Positions 43,250 to 53,949 of a DNA stretch of 64,000 nucleotides are shown in pieces. The DNA is from Agapetus fuscipes (lineage: Eukaryota; Arthropoda; Insecta; Trichoptera; Glossosomatidae). Where the stretch lies: positions 2,976,001 through 3,040,000 of the forward strand of contig OX637334.1 in the NCBI GenBank assembly GCA_951799405.1, given 5' to 3'. Below the pieces are notes generated by a model. It searched no databases, had not been told where the DNA came from, and saw only the letters and a program-made list of their open reading frames with translations. The position numbers and the translations under genes are program-made. Within the stretch, counting starts at the first letter, position 1, and every line of letters starts with the position of its first letter.

Positions 43250-43313
43250 GAGACTGAGGGACAGAAGACCAACAATGGAATCCAGTACAGGCTGCAGCTT
43301 CTGTACGCAAGTG
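43250..43313 (+). CDS. kn: Collier/EBF exon 4
   Basis: 64 bp encoding ETEGQKTNNGIQYRLQLLYA and SG. It continues the COE DNA-binding domain; KTNNGIxYRLQLLY is invariant across the family. The acceptor is TTGTTGCAG and the donor AAGTG|GTTAGT. Entry is phase 0 after IEKDQ, and exit is phase 1, completed by the next exon. Confidence 0.97.
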
Positions 43314-43486
43314 GTTAGTCTCTTTTAAATAATTAATTATAACGTAATATTAATTATTAAGTTCCAGCCAGATTTGTTTCAATCTCCCAATCCCTCTTTT
43401 TCCATTCACATTTCGTCCGTATACACAATTTGCCAGATTTTTACTATCCATTCTTTGTACACATCCAAACCGGCCCAAAAATAGAC

Positions 43487-43770
43487 CGGTCCGTAGTTCA
43501 GTGGCAACACTTTGGACTCGTGAATGGAAGGTCGTGAATTCAAATCCCGGTGGAGCTCAAAAAATATACTTCTTATATATTTTAAAAATGCTCTTTGCCG
43601 TGTTGAAAAAATCATAAAAGCTTTACCAAAGACCGGCCACTAAAAGGTCCATCCAGCCTTACAGCACGTATCTGGGCCAAGCTCTTAAACACCTCTGCGG
43701 CACTACAAGTGTCATAGACCCCTAGAGTCTCTGAAATCTATGGAGTCTCTCGCACAGGATTTCTTAAAAA
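43487..43770 (+). mobile_element. tS2 SINE, long form with LINE-type tail and poly(A)
   Basis: ACCGGTCCGTAGTTCAGTGG head through AACACCTCTGCGGCAC, TGTCATAGACCCC, CTCTCGCACAGGATTTCTT and an A-run. It is the same orientation as the LINE 3' end at 24.6 kb and aligns to it over about 85 bp. Confidence 0.9.
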
Positions 43771-44309
43771 AACATCTTATCACATTCTTTAGTATTTTTA
43801 CTTTCACATCATCTTTCAACTTGTACCCATTCATTCTTTACTCTATCTCATAAAGGGTTATTAACAACATATTTGAGCTGCAGCTGATTAATAGATCATC
43901 GTTTTATTTGCACGGAAAATTCACCTTGGGTGGCGGTTGAGCCATAGATTTGCTGAGCGTAAATAACACCGTTAGAGTTTTTCCTGCCATACTTCATTTC
44001 TACTAGGTACCTTACTCATTTCTTTGACAGTCCCCGCTTCTTTTTCATACATCAACGTCGGTAACAAGATACCATTGTGTACCACAATTTTACTATTAAA
44101 AACGCTCCTCTCTTTCTTCTATTTATTTTAGGTCTATGTACATCTTTTAATTTTAAATTACGCATGTTATATTTTGGCTTTTTTTGCCACAACGATTCGT
44201 AATTTTGGACCGATGTTTGTATATAGTCAGTTAAAATATTTAAAACACTCATTAGTATGCTTGTTTCTTTGCCACATACTCGTACATCTCTTACACGATA
44301 TTTCGTCCC

Positions 44310-44785
44310 CCTAGTGCTTGTTTGGCTTAACTACCATTTGATTAAGATATGACATTTGAATGAAATTTACACAATTATCACATTCTACACGATCTGAGTT
44401 AAGAAAAAAAACGTAGAAAACACGATTATGTGAGAGTAGGTTATAATATTTACAATATCAATTTTCAGCATTCGTAGTTGGCATGAGTGCCACCCCTGTT
44501 TCAGGGAAGTTTTGAAAAAGTTGCAGGGCTTATGTTTATTTGAGGTTTGAATTTTAATTTGTAAGTAGGTACACATACAACATTTACAAGCGCGAAATTA
44601 CACGCGTCTGTTTGTGGACATGCATTTAATTTGAATTTTAAATTTCAATATAATTATCTTTACAACTAAGGTCATATTATATTATGTTGAGATTATACAC
44701 TATACAATTGTCCAGTATACATACAAACATTGCTGATGTGATATTACTTCTCTTGGAGATAAGACCAACAAGCACTAGGGTGAGG
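44310..44785. mobile_element. CTTGTTT MITE (TSD ATTT) split by SR300
   Basis: Left end CGTCCCCCTAGTGCTTGTTT is preceded by ATTT; right end CAACAAGCACTAGGGTGAGG is followed by ATTT. The halves (44310-44473 and 44673-44785) are separated by an SR300 copy, the same order of events as at 8.4-8.9 kb but at a different internal point. Confidence 0.8.
44474..44672 (+). repeat. SR300 repeat with 5' deletion, nested in MITE
   Basis: CGTAGTTGGCATGAGTGCC to CTTTACAACTAAGGTCATA. The AGGCTGACC-to-CCAATG segment is deleted. Confidence 0.8.
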
Positions 44786-45077
44786 ATTTGGTTTGGTAGT
44801 GAAGTGGAGGTCGACCTTCCTTTCCGGGTGACCGGTCCTATAACGAAAACAAGTCCTGTCTTCAAAGGATGCCCATCAACCACGCAGTCACGAGCTGAAG
44901 CAAGTTTTTGTGATCCTCTTTGTTACTATACTAGGCGTGTGCTCAGATACAAACCATAAGGATCGAACTGAATATTAAACTTGATGAAGAAACGACTTTA
45001 TGGTTAGTAATCAAACGAAACATGTAATAAAGGTGTCTGTATTATAGTTACACTGAAAAAAAATGTTTTTGAAGATG

Positions 45078-45231
45078 TTCAAAGATAAAACACGAGTTTT
45101 TTATTCATAACACTGCTTATTTAAAGATTTCAAAGATAAAACACGAGTTTTTTTTATTCATAACACTGCTTATTTAAAGATTTCAAAGATAAAAAAAGAG
45201 TTTTTTTATTCATAACACTGCTTATTTAAAG
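45078..45231 (+). repeat. Three-copy tandem repeat, unit ~52 bp
   Basis: Unit: TTCAAAGATAAAACACGAG, T-run, ATTCATAACACTGCTTATTT and AAAGA, three times with variation mainly in the T-run length. This pattern fits replication slippage. Confidence 0.9.
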
Positions 45232-45289
45232 TTTTTTTTACAAACAATTCAAACATTTTCGGACCTCAGACCATGATTGGATATAATAT

Positions 45290-45455
45290 AAGAATGATTT
45301 AGTGGTTATTTTTTGTGTTAATCACACCTCAAGAGCCCTTTGCGAGCTTATTTTCCGCTTTAGAAAGTGACAGTTCTCAAGCAAAACGCATTTACTGTAA
45401 GGGTGGATGAATTTTTGTGCCCCGTATTTGGTAAAGGTACATTAATTTTTCATTT
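45290..45455 (-). mobile_element. tS2 SINE, head missing
   Basis: Reverse copy of body and tail (TTAATCACACCTCAAGAGCC, TTTGGTAAAGG); the tRNA-like head is lost. Confidence 0.75.
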
Positions 45456-46247
45456 TTGCGAATGGTATATTTGAAAAAGAAGGTAAATTTTACAAGAAAT
45501 CTCATTCCCAAACCTTTAAAATGTCAAGTAAGAAAGTTTTTTTCATACAGCAAAGCCATCGCTCATCGGCAGCTTACAGTGAATTTTCCGTTAAAAAATC
45601 ATTTAACTATATATAAAGAAAAGACTACAGGGGAAGAACAAGCAATGTCAGTTAAAAACTATGAGTAAATCAAAAATTGAAATTTTTTAAATCATGGTTA
45701 TTGCCTGTCACAAAGAACCGGAAATACCATCATAAACTGTGATAGCGGCTGTTATTGCAATACAAATTGCAGAGCTTTAGATACACACACATGCCACTAG
45801 ATTTTACTTTTTTCTTTCGAACTTATTTTTGCTGACATTCCTTGTTTTCCCGTGTAGTTTTCATATCAGCTATGGATACAATTTTGTCTGAAATTTGTAA
45901 TAAACTAATTTTTGTTGAGCATATTATGTTTGTAGGCAGGAGGTACATACTTAGCTTTGTTCCTTGGCTCTGGTTGTGCCTTCCTAAGACCACTGTAGTT
46001 TCTGGGGTCCTCAGGGACCCATGGAGTAGCAGGAGGATCTTCCTGGGTCTTCAAAGCGCGGTCAGGAAGTCAAATCCTCGAGCCCGGCCCTGACCGCACA
46101 TTCAGAGTTGAGGGTTAAGCTTTAATATCTCATACGAAACTACATGCAACATGAGGGGAATATGGTATTTCTAACGTATGTACGTACATATAGGAGTCTA
46201 GCTTGATATACATATGAGAACGCGTACATACAACAAATTTGAAAGAT

Positions 46248-46755
46248 ACCGGTCGATAGCTCAGTTGGTAGAGTGCTTGAGAGAGCTCGGGTTCGAATCC
46301 CACCGAGGCGAGGGTGTCAGGAATGATTTCATTTCCACATACGAAACCCTTCGGGGATAATGCGGCAAGAAGTTGTACTATATGAATGGGTTGGATGCGT
46401 TTGCGTTGTGTTATACTTATAGTAGAAAATTTGAAGGGAGTCCGGTCGATAGCTCAGTTGGTGGAGTGCTTGCATTCCATGCCGAGAGCTCGGGTGATTG
46501 ATTACCCGTTTTGGTGTATATTTCAAAAAGACGAAATAAAATTCCGGCAAGGCTTACTTAGCCTTCGCAAGAAATGATTTGCAGCCCCCTCAGGAGATTG
46601 GAAACCCTCACTCCAACTGAAGTGGTTGGCGCAACGCCGGTCCCTTTATCTGTAAAAAATAAATAGGTTCCACTCACCACATGCAAAACCCTTCGGAGAT
46701 AATGCTAAAAGAAGTTGCACTATACGTGCAGCTCAGTTGCGTTTGCATTGCCTTA
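46248..46755 (+). mobile_element. Two tandem tS1 SINEs, the first internally deleted
   Basis: Copy one (46248-46395) has a head with box B GGGTTCGAATCCC fused to the tail. Copy two (46441-46755) starts CCGGTCGATAGCTCAGTTGG, lacks most of box B (CTCGGGTGATTGATTACCCG), and has a complete tail. Confidence 0.85.
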
Positions 46756-46921
46756 GATTATTATATTTGAAGGTAGCATGTAAAAAATTACACTGTTTCA
46801 AGAAAGCTGGGCAAAAGTTGCAGGATTTAATTATATGTTCATTTCAGATTGTGTTTTTTATGTTGTGAGCAATTTTACGTCAAATCAACACACTTTTTGT
46901 CCCTCAGTGCTTATTTGGTTT

Positions 46922-47051
46922 ATCTACCTTGACTTAGAGGTTGGTATGAGCTTTTTCCAACCTTCCCTCTAACAGGGGTGACATTGGCATTGTGAACCAT
47001 GTTTTACGGTATGGCTGTTCAGCTTCATACCAACCAATAAACCAAGGAACC
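46922..47051. repeat. SR300 5' ends in inverted orientation
   Basis: CTTGACTTAGAGGTTGGTATGAG (forward) runs within a few bases into a reverse 5' half (CCTTCCCTCTAACAGGGG to CCAATAAACCAAGGAAC), forming a hairpin of the two termini. Confidence 0.75.
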
Positions 47052-47396
47052 TTTCACATTACTAAATAACAAAACAAAAAGTGTGACGTCGAAATTCCTG
47101 TCCATCGCTTCGTGTGATAAGCGCACACTAATTTGGTGATATCGTAATATTAAAATGTTTATTCACATAAATGAAAACAACGTCAAGTAAAACATTCCCC
47201 GTGTGTTCCCCGCCTTCCCTCCGTTACAGAAAATAAGCTTTTACCTGGGTGGGTGGGCGGGCGCCTCCTTCAGATGTGTCCCGGGGTGGGAGTCGGCCTC
47301 CCCCCCCCCAGGCTATAAACATGCAGCTGAAACTTGAGTTTACTTTACTGGCCACTTTGAGGGTGTAACGCTTAAATTTGATGTTTAAAAATAAGG

Positions 47397-48003
47397 GTAC
47401 GAGTATAGAACGGCACAGCGACAAAACGACACATGACAGAATGACACATGACAGAACGACACATGACAGAAAGACACATGGCTAAACGACGCAAGTCAGA
47501 ACGACACAGTGACAAACGATACATGGTAGAACGACACAATATGACAGACCGGCACATGCTATAACGACATATGACAAAACGACACATGACATAACGACAT
47601 CTTACAGAACGACACATGAAAAAAACACATGTGGCAGAACGACACATAACAGAACAAGACATGACAGAACATTTCGATGACAGTGTATAACATGACAAAA
47701 CAGCACAGAAATAAGTCACACTGACAAAATGCATGAGTTCATTTCCGTATATTATTTCTCATGTCTCACTTTTTGTCATGGCGTTCATGTTTGTTTCTGT
47801 TTTGTGATGTTTTTTCCATGTGCCGTTTATTGTATGTTCTTTGTAAGGTATGTGATATTTTGTCATGTGATGTTGAGCATTTTATGTGTTGTCATTGTGA
47901 TGCTCTGGCAAGTGTTGTTCCGTCATTTGTCGTTCTGTCATGTGGTGTTCTGGCATCTGTCGTTCTGTTATTTGTCGTTTTGTCACTTTGTCGTTCTAAC
48001 TTG
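47397..48003. mobile_element. Foldback element with arms of 15-bp tandem repeats
   Basis: The left arm (47397-47730) is about twenty copies of CGACACATGACAGAA-like 15-mers. The right arm (47765-48000) is the same repeat inverted (TGTCGTTCTGTCATG). The short centre has no ORF. Because 15 is divisible by 3, all frames stay partly open, giving cysteine-rich artefact ORFs. The architecture recalls Drosophila FB and related foldback elements. A decayed relative is at 3.06-3.79 kb. Confidence 0.8.
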
Positions 48004-48184
48004 GAACCAAAAATAAGAGTTGTATGTCTGGAGGCGGGAGGATGTGTTTACTATGCATATATTTTTAATATGTGCTTTTTGGTGATACAAGAGAAGCTGA
48101 AATAAAATTGCAATACGAATTTTTACTTTTTTTGTGTACAAATAAATATGAATGTTATTGAACTAACCTTCAACATAATTTATA

Positions 48185-48350
48185 ATCAAGAAACACCAAC
48201 GCAAGAATTGAAAAAATGGCGGTTGATCTGTAATGTTGGCAGATTAGGCTTTCATGTTTTTAAATATTCCACTTGATAACGATGTGATAACATCGAAAGC
48301 GCTCGGGGAAATAAATCAACTCGTGAAGACAAATTTTATTTTTACATTGT
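48185..48350 (+). repeat. LINE tail remnant plus hammerhead-like hairpin
   Basis: AAATGGCGGTTGATCTGTAA (48200s) resembles the KKWRLICNV LINE C-terminus. It is followed at 48256 by TTGATAA, an extra C, the GATGT-GATA-ACATC hairpin and GAAAGCG. This has the same layout as the cores at 7.39 and 62.85 kb, without an inverted partner. Confidence 0.5.
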
Positions 48351-48431
48351 TAATTTAAATATTTATGTTAATGGAACTATTATAATTGAATCGTATATTT
48401 TTATGCAAATTTTACTTCAGTTCCTTTTTTT

Positions 48432-48530
48432 TTGGTTGGTATGGCACTGACCACTCACACTTTAAAAATAGTACACTTTGAAATGTCACTCGTGTTTAAA
48501 TAAAGAGTTGTAGGTTGCATGCTAATTTCA
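48432..48530 (+). repeat. SR300 repeat fragment, diverged
   Basis: GGTTGGTATGGCACTGACCAC to AGAGTTGTAGG. Confidence 0.6.
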
Positions 48531-49227
48531 GATTTGCGTTATATTTTACACACACACACAAATATGCACTTTTTACAACTAATTTCATTGCCGAACGATT
48601 CAGTACAAAAATATGAATAGAATTGTGATTCAGGTAATAAAAAATGTATTTTTTTGTATAATATATATTTTTTTAATCATGAAAAAGCTCTCATCGCTTT
48701 GGCTATGCTTCTTTAAACTGATAGTTAATTACTGTTAATTTGTGTAAATGTTTTTGCCGAGTCTTATTTACATCACTTTTTTTTACACAAAAAAAAAACA
48801 TCTCTCTAAAACTGTAAATGCTTTCTATTTACCTACCGTTTTAAAGGTGCATGGCTCCCGTCCTGTACAGAGACGGTCATTTATAGAAAAGTTAAACATC
48901 CTGAAATTTTCAGCGTTACAGTCTGTTAAAGGGATGCTACATTTTTCTTGCTGCGTAATTTTTATGTTATTTTATTTCAACATGCAGACGGATGTTTTCC
49001 TTTTTTTTAAGGTATGTAAAAGATATGCTACGAGTAATGGTCATAGCGAATATTCGAAATATGAGTTATCGCTTTCCCCCCTAAGGCGAATACCGAATAA
49101 CTCTGAATAATTATTCGACATGAAAAACTGATTTAAAATAAATTTTCTTTGGTTCAAATGGCAAAATAATTTGGTAGTCTTGCGCTTAATCTCTGGAAGT
49201 GTCAATTCACACATAACGAATTCTGTC

Positions 49228-49472
49228 CAGTGCCCTTAGTACGAGTTGCAAAATTGAGTAATGTAAAGTTTACGGCAATTCATAAAGAGTGATTTCCTCC
49301 AAAATCTGCCGTTTTTGTTTGTTTGAACTTGATTTTCTTCATCACTGTAACTCTTTTGCTAAGACCATAAAGTGTAAGAAACAAAAACGGCAGATTTTGG
49401 GAGAAATCACGCTTTAATATTTTCCGTAAACTTTACTTTTCTCAAGTTTTGCTACTCGTACTAAGGGCACTG
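49228..49472. mobile_element. Foldback MITE, TIR CAGTGCCCTTAGTACGAG
   Basis: Second copy of the 11.15 kb family: same length, orientation and centre (AACTTGATTTTCTTCATCAC). Its ends CAGTGCCC/GGGCACTG are perfect, so it is likely closer to the original sequence than the 11 kb copy. Confidence 0.85.
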
Positions 49473-49811
49473 GTGCCGGATCAAAAGGCCAGTAACGTAT
49501 GGGGATGTAAAAAAGCTTTCAAACGGTTTTTTTTTCGATAAGATACATACTCATAGACAAACCGGTCACGATTCGTGATGCGTGAGCAGGGCGTTAGGTA
49601 CTGGAATAAAAAATAAAAATACTAAAGTCATAGAAATCTGTCTCATTGTATACTAAACACTGATAGATTTTTCATTATAATTCTGTTAATTTTTTTTTGT
49701 GCCTATTTTACGGGGAATACCTCGCTTTATTGTTTGTATTACCCAGAAATAAAGGTTGATTATTTTTTTTTTTGGTCATAGTATTTTATTCATTTTCAAA
49801 TTTATTGAAGA

Positions 49812-50080
49812 AAACTATTGTCCACTGTAACTGTAACTATAACTCTGTCGCCATTCCGCTAGGGGTGGCCAGAGCCTCTGCAGAGTTGCCTCCATTTTGT
49901 CCTATCCTGACATACCTCTTTCAATTCCTTCATCTCCATCACCTTTTTCATGCATTTTCTTCTTTTACGCTCACTTTGTATATCCCATTCTTTCACAATC
50001 TCCTCAATCTGATCACTCCATACTTTTTTCGGTCGTCCCTTCCCTCTTTTTCCTTTCACACTTTCTTTGTATATGACCAA
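49812..50080 (-). pseudogene. Non-LTR retrotransposon C-terminus with (GTTACA) tail
   Basis: Reverse-strand frame: GKRGKGRPKKVWSDQIEEIV, then SERKRRKCMKKVMEMKELKE and VCQDRTKWRQLCRG. GRGRP-W and CMKK-VC-DR-KW are the standard C-terminal text of an insect-wide LINE family. The 3' UTR TGGCCACCCCTAGCGGAATG ends in TTACAGTTACAG. Together with 16.5 kb it covers most of the family's C-terminus. Confidence 0.8.
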
Positions 50081-50139
50081 ATATCGAATAATACAGCTAT
50101 TGTTCAGTATTTCCTGACTACCAAATTTTTTTATTTTTT

Positions 50140-50345
50140 TTTAAATAAATTTGTGAAGAGGATTGCAATTCACCAACCTATTTTGCCTGGCTAGTTATCT
50201 TCATGCGAAATCAGAAGCTTGTGTGCATGCAACGACATCTAAAACAGGGTCAATGTTATGGTCAAAGGGGCCAGCCGTGGCTCGAACCAACGTTATCTGA
50301 ACCAAACACGCTAGCTGAACAAGCATCTTGACCGCCGTGGCCATA
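50140..50345 (-). mobile_element. tRNA-derived SINE, family tS3
   Basis: Reverse-strand head: GCCGCGGTGGTCAAGATGC (box A region) and AACGTTGGTTCGAGCCACGG (box B), then body to CAAAATAGGTTGGTGAATTG and an A/T-rich end. A second copy lies at 53.65 kb. Confidence 0.75.
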
Positions 50346-50780
50346 GCACCGACAAATCATTGTCAATATTTAATATTATTTCAATAATTTATTTAGATTG
50401 TTCAAACGTTCTGAAATAAAATCATAAACAAAAAGTATACTTACACATTATTTGTCAGATGTTAAGGACGTTTAAAAAAATATTTTAATCTGGTTTATCC
50501 CAAGCAAATTTTTAATCTACCTCTTCACTAAGCTCTGTCCTGAAAACTAAAAAAGTCAAAGTTCTCAGGTGAACCGTAGCACTTTAAAAACGTCGTAGCA
50601 CCCTATCGAGGGGCATTTTGTAAATACCGTAGACTCGTATGGGGAAAGGAGTCCTCAGGGAGAATTTTGCGCTCGTCTTCCGTCTATGTAAATGCTCTTT
50701 TATATTACTTACATCCCATATGTCTTTATGACATCCCGAGTTTACTTAGTTTTTCTAGTAAACACAGTTTATTTATTTAA

Positions 50781-51087
50781 AATAAAATATTTTTTTCTTA
50801 AACGTAGTTTAATTTTCACAATAATATTTTATATCTCGAGCACTTTCGACCGTCAATACTCAGATCATTATCAAGAGTGATGTATGTCAAATTAAAATTA
50901 TTAAGAACAAACCATAGATCAAAATGATATAAATTCAAATAAATAAGTAGGTATAGGTACAATAAAGATGAACTTAATGTAAATTAAATATAACAGTCAA
51001 AAATTAAAAATGAAAAAAGAAAGTGCTCGAGATATAAAATATTATTGTGAAAATTAAACTACGTTTAAGAAAAAAATATTTTATTTT
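50781..51087. repeat. Palindrome with hammerhead-like core in one arm
   Basis: 66-bp near-perfect inverted arms (50782-50847; 51020-51086; outer text AATAAAATATTTTTTTCTTA) flank ~170 bp. On the reverse strand the left arm side reads CTTGATAA, T, GATC...GGTC stem, GAAAGTGCTCGAGATA. The layout matches the other core loci. Confidence 0.65.
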
Positions 51088-51089
51088 AT

Positions 51090-51705
51090 ATAAAATGAAT
51101 TTTCACTGTGTGAATACACAAACCCTACAAAATCTACAGTTTATTTATTTATTTTTTAAACGTTACAAGCGTTTAAACATGTTTTATGTAAGTTTTTTTA
51201 GGGTTTTATACATGTTTTGCTTTTTTATTCATAAAGTATACAAGATACATGTTATATTTTTTTAATTTAATTTTCTGCTATAACCGTTTATTTTTTTTAA
51301 CTTGTTAACTAACGACAACGTTAAAAGCGTTTAAAATAAGATGTATTGAACTCTTTATTTTCTCATTCCGTGATTGCAAATCATACAGTTTTTGTACGAA
51401 AACAGTCAATCTGAAATTATTTTAACTCTTTTTATAATTTTCTTACGTAGCTTCTAAACCATGGAAATGTGAAACTATCTTTAGGTTCTATCTCAATCAG
51501 AATGATGATAACCTGCAACTTTTGCCGCCTTCTCTTGAAATTTTATTGACTCATGGTTAGGTTTAAGCTAGAATTACGGACATTTGACTTATTTGCAGTA
51601 GGTAATAAAAACTACACAGTAAGATAATAAAACTTTTCGTATATTAGACAAATTGTTATGGGAGAACTTCATTCTCGACGTTTTTTTGAGGACTAATTGT
51701 TTAAT
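51090..51705. other. AT-rich intron DNA, nothing recognised
   Basis: Low-complexity T-rich DNA; the ORF over 51047-51265 starts inside the palindrome arm and has no domain. Confidence 0.5.
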
Positions 51706-51710
51706 TACCT

Positions 51711-51835
51711 AAAACGCAACTAAGCTACATATAAAGTGTAACTTCTTGCCGCGCTATGCCCGAAGAATTTCACATTTGGTGAGTAGAGCCTAATTATTTT
51801 TACAGCTAAGGGGGCCGGCTTTACCTAACCTAATC
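51711..51835 (-). mobile_element. tS1 SINE, 3' part
   Basis: AACGCAACTAAGCTACATAT through CTTGCCGCG to AGGGGGCCGGC, then a break. Confidence 0.8.
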
Positions 51836-52605
51836 GTGCAGTTAATATAATTGTAAAAAAATATTTTGACTCATGCCATCGCAACGGTTAAAACACTCCA
51901 TAATACAATTTAAACAATTTTGTTTCTATTTTTATTATCTGTCTATATTTCGTACACTCTCACTTATAGTTGTATCTGTATTCTACGGCATGATGCATTA
52001 CAGTTGGCCCCGCAGAGCTCGGCAGACAAATGCCTTGTCATGTAATTGTGACCTGTTAACAAATAGTGCAAGCGCCACCTGCCAAGCTAGCCGGCGTATA
52101 GTCCGACACGCTAAATGAGACAAATGAAGTGGAGGGAGACTCTTCATACTTGTCTCTCTCTCTCTAACTTAGAAAAGTAGAATATGATAGAGACAGATAT
52201 ATATTTAACACTCGACGTCAAGGTATCTAAAAAAATATATATTCTCTAATATTCTCTATAGATGAAAGGATTTTAAAAATCACATTGCAGACAAAGACAT
52301 TAGGAGACGTGTCTCTTATTCGACGAAGAAGCACAAACTAAATTTTGAGAAAAAGTTGTTGTTGCTCGTGATCGATGATTGTACTATGAGGTGACCTTTA
52401 ATGTTTCAACAACAGATGTCTCAAAGGCTCGATTTTTGCAAGAATTACTTATGATATCGCATTTTTTTTAAGATGAGTAGATGACTGGTTAACCTTATTT
52501 TAATTTTAATATTTAAAATGTAAGAGCCTTAGCAGCCAAGAATGCAGATCAAGCGCCACTTTCATCTGCCTTTGATTAATTAATAATAATGTTTTCTTGT
52601 TCCAG

Positions 52606-52661
52606 GTGTCCGACAAGAACAAGACATCTTTGTTAGACTTATCGACTCAGTCACAAAACAG
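52606..52661 (+). CDS. kn: Collier/EBF exon 5
   Basis: 56 bp encoding G-VRQEQDIFVRLIDSVTKQ, identical in layout to COE DNA-binding domains. The acceptor is TTGTTCCAG and the donor ACAG|GTAAGA. Entry is phase 1 and exit phase 0. The next family segment (the zinc-knuckle HxxxCxxC...C) is not found in the remaining 11.3 kb, so intron 5 extends past the window edge. Confidence 0.97.
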
Positions 52662-52796
52662 GTAAGAAGTTTCATTTTACTATTTTAGTTTTTGTATTTG
52701 ACTTCAAATACACAAGATTGTAAAATATGAACACTGGGGTTCTTTACAAACCTTATTTTTATAAATTTAAACTAACTTTTAATCTTTGACGTAACA

Positions 52797-52934
52797 ATCA
52801 CTTTTTCGGGCTATGTAGCCGTGGTCTGGTTGATTCTTTCCGGACAGTTTCACCCATTGCTCCGCGAAAATTGCTGGGCGAAACTGTCCGGAAAGAATCA
52901 ACCAGACCACGGCTACATAGCCTGAAAAAGTGAT
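52797..52934. repeat. Near-perfect long hairpin in collier intron 5
   Basis: Arms of ~53 bp (52799-52851 and 52880-52932) differ at about one position and enclose a ~28-bp centre. They contain GTGGTCTGGTTGATTC and GGGCGAAACTGTCCGG; the latter resembles the GGGCGAAACGTCCGG of the 5.4 kb core. The hairpin begins 136 bp after the exon 5 donor. Confidence 0.9.
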
Positions 52935-53215
52935 TTTTATGTCAACAAAAACTGGCCGTGAAAGCTTCAATGTATAATAACTTTTAATCGTCAGTTATTG
53001 ATCGTGTCTTGTTTTATGTTGCATCACTAAATTATCTGAATTTCAATTAAAGGGGAACATTTTGTAAAACAAAATCCCCATCACAAGATAACTGGTATCT
53101 TTGTATATCTTTACTTTTAATTAGTTCGTACCCCTTTGTCATTTAAATTATAAACGCTTCCTCCTTTTTTTTTACTAACTTTATTTTATAATAAATGCAT
53201 TTGGAAGTTTAGCGC

Positions 53216-53425
53216 ATACCGGTCCGTAGTCAAGTGGTTGCGCTTCAGACTCGTAAATATAAGTTCGTGGGTTAGAATCTCGGTGCTGCACAAACAAAAT
53301 ACAATTTATATTTTGAAATATGCCTTTTTCTGGGTTGAAAAATTCATATACCTTTACCAAAGATCGTTCACCAAAGGTCCATCTAGCCTAATATCAACTT
53401 CATCTACAGGGGCGATCATAGGAAT
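53216..53425 (+). mobile_element. tS2 SINE, tail truncated
   Basis: ACCGGTCCGTAGTCAAGTGG head, GTGGGTTAGAATCTCGG box B, body to AACTTCATCTACAGGGGCG. Confidence 0.8.
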
Positions 53426-53644
53426 TAAGATCTAGTTCGGCAACTTCTAGGTTTTGGGCGGTTTTCGACAGGACAAGATTATTTTTTGTGCGCAACTCCA
53501 AAACAATAAAAATCCGAGTTTTTTCATATTCCATATAGCCAGTGGCGTTTACAATTTAATTAAACCAAAAACGAAAAACCGATTTTTCCAGGGAAACCTG
53601 TCGGAACAAAATTTGAAATAGCAATTATCTGAAAACAATGTTTT

Positions 53645-53945
53645 TTTAAATTTTTTTTTTTTTTTTTTTAAAAAAAATAGATTTGTGAAGAGAAATGCAA
53701 TTCACCAACCTATTCTGCCTGGCCAGAAACAGGTATTAATATCATCATTTAATAATTCATTATTGTTTATTTTTAATGAATTATTAAATAATAATTACCC
53801 AATAACATCTGTTGAACCAGGGTCAAAGTTAAAGTCAAGTGACCCAAGCGGGGATCAAACCAACGTTGTTCCATTCGAAACACGCTAGAAAGATCAGCCC
53901 TCTTGGCCCCCGCGGCTATAACCCCGCGGCTACAACCCTGTTAAG
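53645..53945 (-). mobile_element. tRNA-derived SINE, family tS3
   Basis: Reverse-strand head GCCGCGGGGGCCAAGAGGGC and GTTGGTTTGATCCCCGC. The body contains a small TTAATAATTCATTATTG-type palindrome near 53748-53795 that is absent from the 50.1 kb copy. It ends CCAGGCAGAATAGGTTGG, TTGCATTTCTCTTCACAAAT and a long A/T run. Confidence 0.75.
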
Positions 53946-53949
53946 AAAC

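Larger units (their letters stand above)
43314..52605 (+). other. Collier intron 4 (9.3 kb)
   Basis: Contains SINEs, MITEs, a foldback element and a LINE tail, listed separately. No further exon was found. Confidence 0.85.

Noticed and set aside
47372..48105. Cysteine-rich ORFs MCRSVMCHSVMCR and relatives on both strands
   Set aside because: They arise from the 15-bp tandem repeat, which keeps every frame open; low complexity and present on both strands.
48748..49110. 120-residue ORF at 48.7 kb
   Set aside because: Phe/Leu/Lys-rich AT-driven composition, no recognisable motif, no splice-consistent borders.
52145..52170. CT-repeat as a GAGA-factor element
   Set aside because: Only a short CTCTCT run in AT-rich DNA; too little to support a regulatory call.
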